DNA of 64,000 nt from Bacillus paralicheniformis (GCF_001042485.2 NZ_LBMN02000016.1:124001-188000), one strand, 5' to 3'. Positions 8,270 to 17,775 are shown, counted from the first letter of the stretch. Notes: generated by a model from the letters alone, not told the origin. Program-made: numbers and translations.

Positions 8270-8653
8270 TTGCTTAAAACAATCGGATTTTACGGAATTT
8301 TGGCATCTGTAGGTTTGAATCTTTTTCTCCGGGCAGGGCTCAAGATCAACGGCACAGCGAATGATATTATCTCAATGGCCTCCCTGGTGTTCGGGCTGAT
8401 GTACGTATGGAGCGATTTGAAAAAACATAGTGCAAAAACGCTCATTTTACAAGGAATCGTTCTCGTCATCTCTGTGGCGTTATTGGTGTTTGTCATCATG
8501 AAAGGGCAAACATTCATTGCTTCTCTGCCTTTTTTCGAGGGCTGGGAGACGCCGGCAAAATGGGTGTATATTTTGCTCGTTTTGTTCTTGGGATCAAACC
8601 TTTTCATCTATATCAATGAAAAAATCACAAGCTCTAAAAAAGAGGCATCCTGA
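8270..8653 (+). CDS. Hypothetical small membrane protein, about four helices
   Basis: A 127-residue hydrophobic protein with likely membrane segments near residues 3-22, 32-46, 58-77 and 95-113, and a charged C-terminal tail (NEKITSSKKEAS). The TTG at 8270 is preceded by GAGGGGGA. It stands alone between the MFS exporter and the convergent P450 gene and ends in its own terminator. No family recognised. Confidence 0.65.
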   Translation: MLKTIGFYGILASVGLNLFLRAGLKINGTANDIISMASLVFGLMYVWSDLKKHSAKTLILQGIVLVISVALLVFVIMKGQTFIASLPFFEGWETPAKWVYILLVLFLGSNLFIYINEKITSSKKEAS

Positions 8654-8675
8654 TCCATTCAGAATGCCTCTTTTT
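8637..8675. terminator. Bidirectional terminator between small membrane protein and P450 gene
   Basis: AAAAAGAGGCAT (8637-8648) pairs perfectly with ATGCCTCTTTTT (8664-8675). The T-run follows on both strands, suiting the two convergent genes that end here. Confidence 0.88.
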
Positions 8676-8678
8676 GTT

Positions 8679-11600
8679 TTATGTTCTTGCGATGCTGTCC
8701 GCATTCACGTCATGTTGGGAAACGCCGCCGTCCCACACATCCTTTGCATAGCGCCCTTCTTCCAAAAGTCCGGACAGCCAGCTTTCCGACTCTTCCTGAC
8801 TCGCTCCCTGTACAATGCGGTACGCCTCACACAAAGCTTGTTCAACAGCGGGAGCCATGCGGCTTCCGTCTCCGCACACATACAGGCGGCCGCCTTCGTT
8901 CAACAAGTGAATCAGCATGTCTGCATCCTCTCTGAGCAAATCTTGCACATATGTTTTCGGACGGCCTTCAAGCCTGGAAAACGCTGTATGCAAATGGACG
9001 ATTCCGTCCTTTTCCGCTTGCTCCAATTCGTCTCGATACAGAAAATCTTCGTCCGGACGGCGGCAGCCGAAGTACAAATGCGCTTCCCCGAGCTTTATCC
9101 CGGCATCGCGCTGGATGCGGCGCGCCTGAAGAAATCCGCGGTAAGGTGCGATTCCGGTGCCCGGTCCGACCATGATCACCGGTGTTTCAGGATCTTCAGG
9201 AAGCCTGAAGCCTGACTGGGGCTCCCTGATGAAACAAGAAATCGCGTCTTTCGGCGCAAGGCCTGCGAGATAGTTCGATGCGACCCCCTTATATTGCCCG
9301 CGGCCGCTCAATGCCGGGCCGCTTACGACAGAGACGGTGATGCTTGTTTGCCGCGGGTTAAGCTGCGGCGAACTGGAAATCGAGTAATACCTCGGTTTTA
9401 GCGGAGGCAGAAGCGCCAGAAAGCGGGCGAACGGCAGTTCACAGGCCGGGTATTGTTCAAGCAGGTCAAGCATTGTCAGCCGTTTTTTCAACACTTGATT
9501 CTTATAGACGTCATCTTTCAGCAGGTCTTCAAGCTCGCGCTGATGAGGCGGACAAACAGTATGTGCCGCCAACTCGCGAATCTGGGCCCTTGCGGCCGGT
9601 TCCTGGAGCTCGACGCAATGTTGAAAAAGATCCTTGACATGAACAGGCCGCTCCAAAGGCAAATGTGATGCTTGATTCCGGCCGCTGATCAAAATTTGTT
9701 CATCTCCGTTCAGCCCAAACCGCTGAAAAACACGTTCAATCAGCACCCCGCTGTTTTGCGGAAGCACCCCGAGATGGTCTCCCTCCTGATATGCGGTACC
9801 TTCAGGAAGCGATATTTCAATATGCCTCGTGCTTCTTCCGCTCTCTTCACACTGCAGTTCCCGGTTTGCCGATATTTTCGCTGTAAACACCTGATAAGCT
9901 TTAGCCAGCGGCGCAGCCGCAGGTGCGCTTACAAACTCGACAGATATGGCTTGCCTGTCTGTTTCTGTTTGATTCGGATCGGGTTCGGACAATGAAAATT
10001 CGGTTCTTAAAAGCGGCCACAGATCGTTTTTCCATGATTCAAACTGTCCTTCAAAATCATCGCCTGCGTCCCCTTCTCCGAGCTTGTGCAGCCTTTGGGC
10101 GCCTCTATTTTCCAATGCGCTGTCAATCAGGCGCGGAATCCGCTGGTAGGTGCTGGCCCAGCTCCGGTTACCGCAGCCGAATACCGCATATTTGACACCG
10201 TGCAAATCGCCTGTCTGATCATGCTCAAGCCAATTGACAAATTCCCTTGCGCAATCGGGCGGGTTTCCGTTATAGGAAGCCGTCACAATGATAACAGCCC
10301 CTTCTGCCGGGAGGGCGCCTGGATATTGATCAAGCTCCGCCGTCCGGCTTCGGTATCCTTGCTCACGCGCTTCTTCAGCAAGCTCCTTTGCAACCTCTTC
10401 GGCTGTGCCGAGATTTGAACCGTAAAGCACAAGGAGAGGAGTTCCGTGCGTATTTTCCGCAGCCGGTGCGGAAGGCTTTTCTTCCTGCCGCATGTTCTCT
10501 TCAGGTTGAGCACCCGGTGTCACCATCATTGCTTCTTTTTTCCTCGGCCTTACCCTGATTGTGAAGCCATCCGGTTTTAATGTCAGCGATTCTTTGATCT
10601 TCAATTGGTAGTTTGCATGATCTTCAAGATCAAAGTACTGAAGAATCATGCCGAGCACAAGCGTCGCTTCGTGAAGGGCGAACTGCATGCCGATGCATGC
10701 CCTTTGGCCGTTGCCAAACGGTTTGTATGCGTGCGCCGGAATGCTGTCCATCTGCTCGAACCGTTCAGGCCGGAACCCCTCGGCATCTTCTCCCCAGACG
10801 CTTTGATCCCTGTGCAGTTTTGGGATGAGCACTGTGACGCTCTGGCCTTTCGGAATCAAGTATTTTCCCCCGATAACCGTTTCGTCTTTTGCGTAAAGAG
10901 AGAAAGCCGGCGCCGTCGGCCAAAGCCTTATCGATTCATTCAAAATCATTCGGATGTATTTCAGCTGCTGAACCTGTTTGTAAGAAGGAACGGGATCAGT
11001 CAGCACGCGGTCTGCTTCTTCATACGCTTTTTTAAGCTTATCTGGATGCTTCAGGAGCAGATAGATCGCAAACGATAATAAACCGCTCGTCGTCTCGTGC
11101 CCGGCGATCAAAAACGTAATGATTTGATAGCGGATATTCTCATCATCCAGTTTTTCGCCGGTCTCAGGGTCTTTCGCATGAAGCATAAGCGATAAAAGGT
11201 CATTTCCACTTTCGCCGCCGGCCTGCTTCCGGTCAGCGATGATCCGGTCAACAAGAGAAAACATCGACTCAACATCGCTGTCAAACTGACGCTTCGTTTG
11301 GACCATCAGCTTATCCTGCAGCGGAAAGCGTTTCGTCTGTCTCATCGCTTCACTCAACCCCCGGACCATGCTCTCGATAAACGGATGCTGTCCTTCGCGG
11401 TAAAAGCTGTTAAAGCGGTAGTTAAATCCGCATAAACCGATCGTATCCAGCGTCAGCCGCGTCATATCATCCGGTACATCAATGCTTTCATCCTGATTGA
11501 GACGGGACCACTTTTGGATGAGCTGGACGGCGATGTCCTGCATCATGGGATGGTATCCCTTCATCGCTTTTTGGCTGAAGCTCGGCAGAAGGATATTGTG

Positions 11601-11903
11601 GGCTTTCCGCCAATTGGGTTCCTTCGTCCAGCTCGTAAACAGCCCGTCTCCGCTGAACTCGCGAACCTTCAATAGCCCCTTCCCCATGTTTTTGTCAAAC
11701 CGGGACTCGTCAGAGACTTCTTTCACCAGTTCATGGCTGGACACAAATATCCCAATCGCATCCGCAAACTTAAATTGAAAGATAGGCCCCATCTCGTCCG
11801 CGATTTTCCAAAGAGACTGGGAGACCTTGTTTTTGTCAAGCAAAGGCAGGTTGCCGAGCGGCCCGTAAGTTTTAGGGATTGGAATTCCATTTAACATGTT
11901 CAT
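8679..11903 (-). CDS. cypB: Self-sufficient cytochrome P450/NADPH reductase, CYP102A type
   Basis: A 1074-residue natural fusion like P450 BM3: fatty-acid monooxygenase plus diflavin reductase. The P450 domain has GDGLFTSW (Phe89 matches BM3 Phe87), the I-helix AGHETTSG (267-274) and the haem loop [10 protein letters not shown] with Cys403. A linker near 455-487 leads to the FMN flavodoxin domain ([14 protein letters not shown]) and then the FAD/NADPH domain ([34 protein letters not shown]). It should hydroxylate long-chain fatty acids near the omega end in the cytosol. The ATG at 11903 is preceded by AAAGGA. It is 32 bp downstream of its TetR repressor, as in B. subtilis yrhI-yrhJ. Confidence 0.96.
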   Translation of the reverse strand: MNMLNGIPIPKTYGPLGNLPLLDKNKVSQSLWKIADEMGPIFQFKFADAIGIFVSSHELVKEVSDESRFDKNMGKGLLKVREFSGDGLFTSWTKEPNWRKAHNILLPSFSQKAMKGYHPMMQDIAVQLIQKWSRLNQDESIDVPDDMTRLTLDTIGLCGFNYRFNSFYREGQHPFIESMVRGLSEAMRQTKRFPLQDKLMVQTKRQFDSDVESMFSLVDRIIADRKQAGGESGNDLLSLMLHAKDPETGEKLDDENIRYQIITFLIAGHETTSGLLSFAIYLLLKHPDKLKKAYEEADRVLTDPVPSYKQVQQLKYIRMILNESIRLWPTAPAFSLYAKDETVIGGKYLIPKGQSVTVLIPKLHRDQSVWGEDAEGFRPERFEQMDSIPAHAYKPFGNGQRACIGMQFALHEATLVLGMILQYFDLEDHANYQLKIKESLTLKPDGFTIRVRPRKKEAMMVTPGAQPEENMRQEEKPSAPAAENTHGTPLLVLYGSNLGTAEEVAKELAEEAREQGYRSRTAELDQYPGALPAEGAVIIVTASYNGNPPDCAREFVNWLEHDQTGDLHGVKYAVFGCGNRSWASTYQRIPRLIDSALENRGAQRLHKLGEGDAGDDFEGQFESWKNDLWPLLRTEFSLSEPDPNQTETDRQAISVEFVSAPAAAPLAKAYQVFTAKISANRELQCEESGRSTRHIEISLPEGTAYQEGDHLGVLPQNSGVLIERVFQRFGLNGDEQILISGRNQASHLPLERPVHVKDLFQHCVELQEPAARAQIRELAAHTVCPPHQRELEDLLKDDVYKNQVLKKRLTMLDLLEQYPACELPFARFLALLPPLKPRYYSISSSPQLNPRQTSITVSVVSGPALSGRGQYKGVASNYLAGLAPKDAISCFIREPQSGFRLPEDPETPVIMVGPGTGIAPYRGFLQARRIQRDAGIKLGEAHLYFGCRRPDEDFLYRDELEQAEKDGIVHLHTAFSRLEGRPKTYVQDLLREDADMLIHLLNEGGRLYVCGDGSRMAPAVEQALCEAYRIVQGASQEESESWLSGLLEEGRYAKDVWDGGVSQHDVNADSIART

Positions 11904-11935
11904 GAAAATCATCCTTTCTGTTTTGAAAAAAGCTT

Positions 11936-12511
11936 TCATCCATGATATTTGACAGCATGCCAGGAACATTCTTCAATCTCTTTGATCAGTCCGGTAGGAT
12001 CTTCGATTTCCCCGGCCCTTACCAATTTCTGAATATGAACGAACGCCCCGAATACCACAGCCGACAAGATGTGAGAAGGCAAGGGGCGAATCACGCCGGC
12101 CGCTTTCCCTTTTTCAAAAAATAAATAGACGAAATCCAGCAGTTCGTTTAAGACTTCACGGCTTTTCTCTGTCAGGTAATGAGAGGTTTTGTCAATTTCC
12201 AAAAAATAAAGCGCATGGACATTTTCCTGAGAAAACTCGAAAAGGCAGCGGAAAATATGCTGAAATTGTTTTTTTATCCCTGCTGAATCTTCAGGATAGT
12301 CCTCCTCAATCTTTTCTTTAAATCTCTTCACACTGTCTTGGAACAAGACGTTCACAAGGTCTTCCTTGCTGTCAAAGTAGCGGTAGATGGTGCCTGCACC
12401 GACGTTTGCCTTCTCGGCAATCATCGGAATGGTTGCGGCGTCAAAGCCACGGTCTGCGAAAAGGACGAGCGAAGCCTCGATAATCTTCTGATATTTGCTT
12501 TCCGATTCCAT
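11936..12511 (-). CDS. fatR: TetR-family repressor of the CYP102 gene (FatR/BscR type)
   Basis: A 191-residue TetR regulator. The N-terminal HTH reads [21 protein letters not shown] with the [13 protein letters not shown] recognition helix; the rest is an all-helical ligand domain with the segment [11 protein letters not shown]. It is first in a two-gene operon with the P450 gene and should repress both from the palindrome upstream. The B. subtilis orthologue YrhI (FatR/BscR) is released by long-chain fatty acids, so substrate induction of the P450 is likely. The ATG at 12511 follows GGAGGG by about 8 nt. Confidence 0.9.
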   Translation of the reverse strand: MESESKYQKIIEASLVLFADRGFDAATIPMIAEKANVGAGTIYRYFDSKEDLVNVLFQDSVKRFKEKIEEDYPEDSAGIKKQFQHIFRCLFEFSQENVHALYFLEIDKTSHYLTEKSREVLNELLDFVYLFFEKGKAAGVIRPLPSHILSAVVFGAFVHIQKLVRAGEIEDPTGLIKEIEECSWHAVKYHG

Positions 12512-12530
12512 TGATTTTGCCCTCCAAGCC

Positions 12531-12554
12531 AGCGGAATGAACGTTCATTCCGCT
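12531..12554. promoter_or_regulatory. 24-bp perfect palindrome, TetR (FatR) operator
   Basis: The left half AGCGGAATGAAC (12531-12542) is followed without spacer by its exact reverse complement GTTCATTCCGCT. It lies 20 bp upstream of the fatR start codon, where a TetR dimer pair could block transcription of fatR-cypB. The GGAATGAACGTTCATTCC core is the type recognised by this repressor subfamily. Confidence 0.9.
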
Positions 12555-12731
12555 TTTCCAATACATTCACTTTTTGACAGAACACTCGAAAATTCCTTTT
12601 TTAATATAAAATTTTTTAAAGGAAAACAAAAAAAGGGAGAATAGACCCAACTGTTGACATGAGTTGAAATTCATAAATCGAATGGAGGCAGTGCGGCTGT
12701 TTAATAGTATTCTTATATATTAATTTCGATT

Positions 12732-12765
12732 AAAAAAGAGGAACTGATATGTCATCAGTTCCCTC
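12732..12765 (-). terminator. Intrinsic terminator of the subtilisin-like protease gene
   Basis: Read on the minus strand, GAGGGAACTGAT and ATCAGTTCCTC form a stem (one bulge) with a 5-nt loop, followed directly by TTTTTT. It lies about 10 bp after the protease stop codon. Confidence 0.85.
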
Positions 12766-12775
12766 TGCCATCGGA

Positions 12776-15700
12776 TTATTTTGCTTTTTTGACTTTTAAT
12801 ATGCTCGCTTTGCTCGTATTGCCGGCTTTATCTTTTGCAGTGACCGCTAAAACAGTGTTTGCCTTTTGTTTTTTTATTTTAACGGAAAACGCGCCTTTTT
12901 TATCGGCCTTGCCGGTTCCAAGCGTTTTCTTTCCTGCTTTGACGGTGATGGCGGCGTTTGCCTCTGCTTTCCCCTTAACGGCCGTGCTCTTGTTTGTTAC
13001 CGTATTCACTTTTGGCGTGGGCGGGGGAGTTTTGTCAAGCACAGTGACGGCTTTCGCTTTGCTGACATTCCCGGCTTTATCCTTTGCTGTTACACTGATG
13101 ACCGTTCCGGCTTTTTGCCTGCTGATTTTCAGCTTGTATTCACCTTTTCCGGTCGCTTTACCGGAAGCGATCGTCTTTCCTTTTACTTTTGCGCTGACTT
13201 GCGCGTTTGCTTCTGTTTTTCCCTGAATCACCGTACTTTTATCGGAAACCGGATAAACTTTCGGGGCGCCTGGCGGGATGACATCAGCAACCGTCATTTT
13301 AACATCGCCGCTTTCTCTGTAGTCATCAGCAGATGCGGAGACATACAAAACGGCATATTCTTTTTGCTTATTGATGTTCACTTTAAACGCTCCGGATGCA
13401 TCCGCTTTGCCTTGCGCGATCACTTTTTTGGACGCGTTTTTCACTTTGATCGTGTAGCCGGCTGCCGTTTTCCCCGTTACGGCAGTATCTTTGTTCGTGA
13501 TGCGTTTGACGGAAGGGTTTTTCGGCGCTTTTTCCACGACGGTTCTGAGCGAGGCTTCCGCCTGATAACCCGATGCCGCGACATGAAGAACTTGCCCCGC
13601 CTTCTGGGCCGGAATTTTCACTGAAAACGCGCCTGATTTTCCGGCTGTTCCCGTGCCCAATACTTGCTTCCCTCGCAAGATTTTGACCGCCACACCGCTT
13701 TTGGCTGTGCCTGTCACTGCCGTATGGCGGTTTAAAACGGGATGAACCTTCATGTTCAGCTCAAAAACGCTGGCTGCGTGATAAACATTCAGCCTCCCCC
13801 ACCCGGAAACGAAATCATAACCAGGGATTTGAGCAGCCGGTTCTACATCCAGATCATAGTCCGGGTTGGGATTATCCTGTTCTTCAAATGCCACATCTGC
13901 TGTCGTCTCGGTCAATAGCTTTGCGACTTGCTTTGGTTTCAAAGATGGATTCTGTGACAAAAGAAGTCCTGCTGCAGCTGCAACATGCGGCGCCGCCATG
14001 GATGTTCCGCTCATATAAGTGACATTTCCGTCCGGAACGAGGCTTGGAATATCGGTTCCCGGCGCCACCATATCGAGACCTTTTCCATAATTGGAATAGT
14101 CCGAGACGAGATCGAGGTTATTGGTCGCCCCGACTGAAAGCGTATATTTCGAAGATGCCGGGTACGAAATCTCCGACACTCCGTCATTGCCGGTGGCGGC
14201 AACGATCGTCACATTTTTGGACGCCGCGTATTTGAGCGCATATTCCATCACCCTGCTGTATGGTCCGCCAAGGCTTAAATTAATGACTTTTGCACCGTGG
14301 TCGGCAGCATAGATGATGCCGTTGGCAATCTGTTCCGTATCTCCGCTTCCTGAAGAATCCAGCACTTTGACAGGCAGGATTTTGGCATAGGCATTGATTC
14401 CCGCCATTGAAAAATGGTTGTCTTGCGCAGCTGCGATGATGCCTGAGACGTGTGTGCCGTGGCCATTGTCATCCATCGCGTCCGCGGTGCGGCCGATATA
14501 GTTATAGCCTTCGTCTTTTTTGACGCTGCCGCTTAAATCGGCAAGCGTATGATCAACACCCGTATCGACAACGGCGATTACTGTATCTCTCAGCTTTTTG
14601 CCTTTCATCAGCTTTTGAAGCTGTTCAAATTGTATATCTGCATTCGCAGCACGGTTTTTGCCGTTATTTTTGAGCGACCATTGATATGGATACTGGGTGT
14701 CCGCTGACAGTGCTTCATATTGCTGAACCTGTTCGACGAATTCCACTTCAGGCATCTTGGCGATCTTGGCAGCTGCCGTCTGATATTGCTTTGCCGCCGC
14801 TTTGAATCCGGCAGAACGGCTTTCCTTCATTTCCACAACATACATATCTTTAAATTCCGTTTTATTTTTACCAAGGGGTTCTAATGCCTTGACGCCGGAA
14901 GATTGGGCTTTAGATTTGAAAGAACTCAGTTTTTTGCCGTCTTTCAATTTTACAATATAGCGTTTTTCGGGCGCGCTTGATGAAGCTGTCGCCATCCCCG
15001 CTTTCTCCAGCACAGCCGATACTTTGCTGCCTGTTAATTGTTCGATGCCGATGTCTTTTGCGACTTGATCCAGCTGTTTTTTCAGCGATTCGGGAACGGA
15101 CGCGCGTGCTGTTTCGTACAGGCTGCTGATCGCTTTTTGATCATCATTCGTCATGGTGTATGCGCTCTCTTGTCCGTTTTTTGCGACATCGGCAAACAGC
15201 GGCTTCAGCTGCACCAAATCTTTGTAGACACTGTCTCTCATCGATTTGTTAAAGAGCATTTTTGCGCTGATGAATGGAGCTGCTTTATAGTAAAGGGAAG
15301 ACAGCTCTTTTCCTTTTTCAGTTTTTGAAAGAACTTCATCCCTGATCGTTCTTAACTGTTTTAATATGCCCTTGCCGGTTTCCCTTTCGGAGACGCTTAA
15401 TTCTGCCGGACACTCTTCTTCCGCCTCCTGGTTTGCCGGAGGCAGGGTGACGCCTTCATAGCTGATGGTGTAAGAAATATCTGTAATTGAAGTGGTTTCG
15501 TTTTCCTCATCATGGTGATTTTCTACTTTTATGTAGTAAGGACCTTTCCAGGCAATCGGAAAATCGATTAAAGCGGGATTATTTTCATAGGAGTAGCCGT
15601 TGTATCTGTCAAACGTTTGGTGATCAGCTGCGTTTTCCAGGCTGGAGTAAACGGAAATGTTCAGCTCTGCATCTGATTTCAGTTTAACGCGGAAATGCGT

Positions 15701-15919
15701 GTGGTTTGCGATTTCCTGATTTGAAGGATTGATTTTATACCAATGCGCCTCATCATCGCTTTGAAATGACGCTTCAACTGGGGACGCGCCGGTCAGTGTG
15801 GTTTCGTTAATCGGAACACTGTCTTCGGCCGCCATAGTCTTCGGTAGAGGCAGCTGGCCAAAAATCAATGCAACAAGGAGAAAGAAAGCAATTGAACTTT
15901 TCACGATCCTTTTGTTCAT
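12776..15919 (-). CDS. Secreted subtilisin-like serine protease with C-terminal Ig-like repeats
   Basis: A 1047-residue exoprotein. A signal peptide ends near residue 31 (KTMAA). Residues 35-155 form a beta-rich pre-domain, about 317-400 an I9-like pro-domain (RYIVKLKDGK...), and 445-715 the S8 catalytic domain with Asp452 (VDTGVD), His487 (NGHGTHVSG), Asn578 (ATGNDG) and Ser640 (SGTSMAAPH). Residues 725 onward hold four bacterial Ig-like repeats of about 80 residues, each with a TAVTGKT/TVIQGKTEANA-type motif and a GAFSVKI-type motif; they may bind the wall. No LPXTG or SLH motif is seen. The ATG follows CGGAGG by 5 nt. It lies between yrhH and fatR, which I recall as neighbours in B. subtilis, so this gene looks like a local insertion. 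Confidence 0.93.
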   Translation of the reverse strand: MNKRIVKSSIAFFLLVALIFGQLPLPKTMAAEDSVPINETTLTGASPVEASFQSDDEAHWYKINPSNQEIANHTHFRVKLKSDAELNISVYSSLENAADHQTFDRYNGYSYENNPALIDFPIAWKGPYYIKVENHHDEENETTSITDISYTISYEGVTLPPANQEAEEECPAELSVSERETGKGILKQLRTIRDEVLSKTEKGKELSSLYYKAAPFISAKMLFNKSMRDSVYKDLVQLKPLFADVAKNGQESAYTMTNDDQKAISSLYETARASVPESLKKQLDQVAKDIGIEQLTGSKVSAVLEKAGMATASSSAPEKRYIVKLKDGKKLSSFKSKAQSSGVKALEPLGKNKTEFKDMYVVEMKESRSAGFKAAAKQYQTAAAKIAKMPEVEFVEQVQQYEALSADTQYPYQWSLKNNGKNRAANADIQFEQLQKLMKGKKLRDTVIAVVDTGVDHTLADLSGSVKKDEGYNYIGRTADAMDDNGHGTHVSGIIAAAQDNHFSMAGINAYAKILPVKVLDSSGSGDTEQIANGIIYAADHGAKVINLSLGGPYSRVMEYALKYAASKNVTIVAATGNDGVSEISYPASSKYTLSVGATNNLDLVSDYSNYGKGLDMVAPGTDIPSLVPDGNVTYMSGTSMAAPHVAAAAGLLLSQNPSLKPKQVAKLLTETTADVAFEEQDNPNPDYDLDVEPAAQIPGYDFVSGWGRLNVYHAASVFELNMKVHPVLNRHTAVTGTAKSGVAVKILRGKQVLGTGTAGKSGAFSVKIPAQKAGQVLHVAASGYQAEASLRTVVEKAPKNPSVKRITNKDTAVTGKTAAGYTIKVKNASKKVIAQGKADASGAFKVNINKQKEYAVLYVSASADDYRESGDVKMTVADVIPPGAPKVYPVSDKSTVIQGKTEANAQVSAKVKGKTIASGKATGKGEYKLKISRQKAGTVISVTAKDKAGNVSKAKAVTVLDKTPPPTPKVNTVTNKSTAVKGKAEANAAITVKAGKKTLGTGKADKKGAFSVKIKKQKANTVLAVTAKDKAGNTSKASILKVKKAK

Positions 15920-16054
15920 AAATACCTCCGGAAAATATAGTAAAAACGTTCACTTTGATATTAAACCATGTTTGCTATGTTATTGGAATACTTTTCTTTA
16001 AAAATCAAAAATATGATATTTAAGATCTGGTTTCAACTCTATCAAACATAAAAA

Positions 16055-16076
16055 ATCCCTCTCGTATGAAAGGGAT
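16055..16076 (-). terminator. Intrinsic terminator of yrhH
   Basis: On the minus strand, ATCCCTTTC and GAGAGGGAT pair around a short loop (one mismatch), followed by TTTTTT. It lies 14 bp after the methyltransferase stop codon. Confidence 0.75.
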
Positions 16077-16089
16077 GATCGTACAAAGC

Positions 16090-16695
16090 TCACGATTTTA
16101 CCGCAGAAATGCAGCAGTCATTTTCGTTCATATGTACCGTGATGTCTCTGAAATGGCTTTCTTCAAGCAGTTGCTTGATTTGCTCTTCTGAGTATAAGGA
16201 AAAGCCTTTTGTTTTTTTCGATTTTTTCAATTGCCCTTCCAGATGGACGGCGAGAAACAGCGTGCCGTCAACCTGTAAAACACGGTAAATTTCTTTTAAT
16301 GCTTGTTTGAAATCCGTCCAAAAATAAAGGGTGTGGACTGAATATACTTTATGAAAAGAACGGTCCGGATAAGGAATGTTTTCGGCATGGCCGAGCTTCA
16401 ATTCGGCTTTTCCTTCTTCTTTCATATGACGGATTCGCCGCATCCCTTGCTTGACCATGCTTTTTGAAGCGTCTATGCCGCAGGCTTTGCCGCTTTCAAG
16501 CATCTCCGCGATCTGATAAAGCGCCGCTCCGCTTCCCGTTCCGATTTCAAGGATGCGCTCATGCGGACAGACATCCATTAAATTGATGGTCCATTCGTTT
16601 ATATCATGATTTCCGTTTTCCATATATGACGCGACCCATTTCGACAAAATGCCTCTCGGGCTCCGCAATTGTTTTCCAAGCCATTGTTCAAACAC
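16090..16695 (-). CDS. yrhH: SAM-dependent methyltransferase YrhH
   Basis: A 201-residue class I methyltransferase. Motif I is ILEIGTGSGAALYQIAE (residues 50-66), followed by CGIDASK (motif II), AENIPYPDRSFHKVYSVHTLYFW (motifs III/IV) and LQVDGTLFLAVHL. It resembles UbiE/type-11 methyltransferases; the acceptor is unknown. The start is GTG at 16695, with AGGTG 7 nt upstream. Its order next to fatR-cypB, apart from the inserted protease, matches B. subtilis yrhH-yrhI-yrhJ, where it may work in lipid or fatty-acid metabolism (inference). Confidence 0.82.
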   Translation of the reverse strand: MFEQWLGKQLRSPRGILSKWVASYMENGNHDINEWTINLMDVCPHERILEIGTGSGAALYQIAEMLESGKACGIDASKSMVKQGMRRIRHMKEEGKAELKLGHAENIPYPDRSFHKVYSVHTLYFWTDFKQALKEIYRVLQVDGTLFLAVHLEGQLKKSKKTKGFSLYSEEQIKQLLEESHFRDITVHMNENDCCISAVKS

Positions 16696-16976
16696 GTTAT
16701 AACACCTGCTTTAATAACTAATTAGCCCGGTTTTTCAGGTTGCAAATCGTTCAAACGGGCCTTTCACCAATCATATCGGTCAATAAACCGAATATTAAAA
16801 GCATTAGCAAAAATAACTGCATTCTTTTGTTACATTCCATAACTAGACGGCTTCAGCTTTGAAAATGTTTCGCTTTAAGAAAACTGTTTTTTTAATGAAT
16901 TGGTCTATCCGCCCTTTCCACAACTCAAACCCATGCATAGTATATATGGAATTTTCACTAAAAGGTGGTGCTATTT

Positions 16977-17138
16977 ATGGGCTTTGGTTACGGCGGCGGA
17001 TGCTGCGGCGGCTGGGGTGGCTACCCTGGCGGATACGGCGGTGGATACGGCGGCGGATACGGCTATGGAGGCGGATTCGCGCTTGTTGTGGTTCTATTCA
17101 TTCTGTTAATTATCATCGGCGCTTGTTACGTCTGCTAA
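16977..17138 (+). CDS. YjcZ-family small sporulation protein
   Basis: A 53-residue protein, [13 protein letters not shown]..., with a Gly/Tyr-rich N-terminal half (repeated GGYGG units, a Cys pair) and a single hydrophobic helix [15 protein letters not shown], ending CYVC. This is the pattern of the YjcZ/YtzX-type small proteins found in many Bacillus genomes, often forespore or mother-cell expressed. AAAGGTGG lies about 8 nt before the ATG. A strong terminator follows. A single-gene unit on the plus strand; role unknown. Confidence 0.85.
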   Translation: MGFGYGGGCCGGWGGYPGGYGGGYGGGYGYGGGFALVVVLFILLIIIGACYVC

Positions 17139-17148
17139 ATGAACAGGA

Positions 17149-17175
17149 GGGGGGCTTTAAATCCCCCCTTTTTAT
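17149..17175 (+). terminator. Terminator of the YjcZ-family gene
   Basis: GGGGGG (17149-17154) and CCCCCC (17163-17168) pair around CTTTAAAT and are followed by a T-rich run. It lies 10 bp after the stop codon. Confidence 0.85.
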
Positions 17176-17201
17176 TTTGCCATTCAGTTTGTCCACATGA
17201 A

Positions 17202-17233
17202 AAAGAGCAGAAAACAAACGTTTTCTGCTCTTT
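17202..17233 (-). terminator. Terminator of the Tyr-rich 49-residue protein gene
   Basis: AAAGAGCAGAAAAC (17202-17215) and GTTTTCTGCTCTTT (17220-17233) form a 14-bp perfect stem with a 4-nt loop, followed by TTTTTC on the minus strand. It begins right at the stop codon (17235-17237) of the small minus-strand frame, which supports that frame being a gene. Confidence 0.8.
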
Positions 17234-17234
17234 C

Positions 17235-17384
17235 TCAATAATACCAATAATGCGGCCAATACCCGAATTGGCGCGCCATCTCCATTCTTTGGCGCCGGTA
17301 CGGATTACCGTATCCGTGCTTGAAAGAATGAGGCATTGATGTATACCCGTGGCCGATAAAAGGCATTCTGCCGTTTTTCTGCAT
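17235..17384 (-). CDS. Hypothetical Tyr/His/Arg-rich 49-residue protein
   Basis: Starts MQKNGRMPFIGHGYTSMPHS... and ends GYWPHYWYY. It is rich in Tyr, His, Met and Arg, with no membrane helix. The aromatic tail recalls small spore-coat or coat-associated proteins, but no family is recognised. The ATG at 17384 has GGTGA 6 nt upstream; an in-frame ATG lies 15 bp further up. A perfect 14-bp terminator directly follows the stop. It is convergent with the YjcZ-like gene, so the two may share sporulation timing (inference). Confidence 0.6.
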   Translation of the reverse strand: MQKNGRMPFIGHGYTSMPHSFKHGYGNPYRRQRMEMARQFGYWPHYWYY

Positions 17385-17463
17385 GCTTTTCACCCGCATT
17401 CATTGAATTGCTTGCTTCATATTATGCAGAAAAGCGGAGATGCGGAACTCGTATCAGCCCCGG

Positions 17464-17520
17464 CTAAACCTGGTCCTTCTCCCGAGTGTAATGTGCCAAC
17501 AGTTCCCTTCTATGCATCAT
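17464..17520 (-). CDS. Candidate 18-residue peptide downstream of yrzI
   Basis: The frame MMHRRELLAHYTREKDQV is preceded by a full AAAGGAGGAGATCAAG ribosome site, far stronger than chance. It starts 36 bp after yrzI on the same strand and is short, charged and soluble. No family recognised. Translation is likely from the ribosome site; function unknown. Confidence 0.5.
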   Translation of the reverse strand: MMHRRELLAHYTREKDQV

Positions 17521-17556
17521 CTTGATCTCCTCCTTTATTTTTTTTCGCGCTTTAAG

Positions 17557-17706
17557 CTAGCGCTGGCTGTTCATGTAAAGATATTTCAGCTGCAGGTCTT
17601 TCATTTCATTGTACATTTGTTCGATTTCGTATTCTCGCTCGTACTCTTCCGGACTTTTAAATCGTCTCTGAATGGTTAGTGTTAAGAAGAATAGATTTAT
17701 TGTCAC
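17557..17706 (-). CDS. yrzI: YrzI family small protein
   Basis: A 49-residue protein: a hydrophobic N-terminus (MTINLFFLTLTI), then the charged, helical QRRFKSPEEYEREYEIEQ and MYNEMKDLQLKYLYMNSQR. It matches the YrzI family of Bacillus. The GTG start at 17706 is preceded by AAAGGAGGTGAG, an almost complete anti-16S match. It lies directly after an intrinsic terminator (17746-17775), so its expression depends on read-through or a promoter inside that hairpin. The hydrophobic start suggests membrane association. Biological role not established. Confidence 0.85.
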   Translation of the reverse strand: MTINLFFLTLTIQRRFKSPEEYEREYEIEQMYNEMKDLQLKYLYMNSQR

Positions 17707-17734
17707 ATCGCTCACCTCCTTTCAAGTTCGCTAA

Positions 17735-17775
17735 AAACAAAAACAGCCCGCAGATTATCTGACAAACCTGCGGGC
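17735..17775 (-). terminator. Terminator or attenuator upstream of yrzI
   Basis: On the minus strand, GCCCGCAG and CTGCGGGC form a perfect 8-bp GC-rich stem around a 14-nt loop, followed by TGTTTTTGTTTTT. It lies between the 40-residue peptide gene and yrzI, with the yrzI ribosome site 18 bp beyond the T-run. Confidence 0.85.

Noticed and set aside
8517-9215. 232-residue plus-strand frame opposite the P450 reductase end
   Set aside because: It runs across the bidirectional terminator and is antisense to cypB.
12866-13624. 252-residue plus-strand frame opposite the protease Ig repeats
   Set aside because: It is antisense to a strongly supported gene, exists because of the repeated Ig-domain codons, and lacks a ribosome site and domain.
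16859-17200. 113-residue plus-strand frame over the YjcZ-like gene
   Set aside because: Arg/Trp-rich shadow in another frame; the real gene starts at 16977 with a ribosome site and a matching family pattern.
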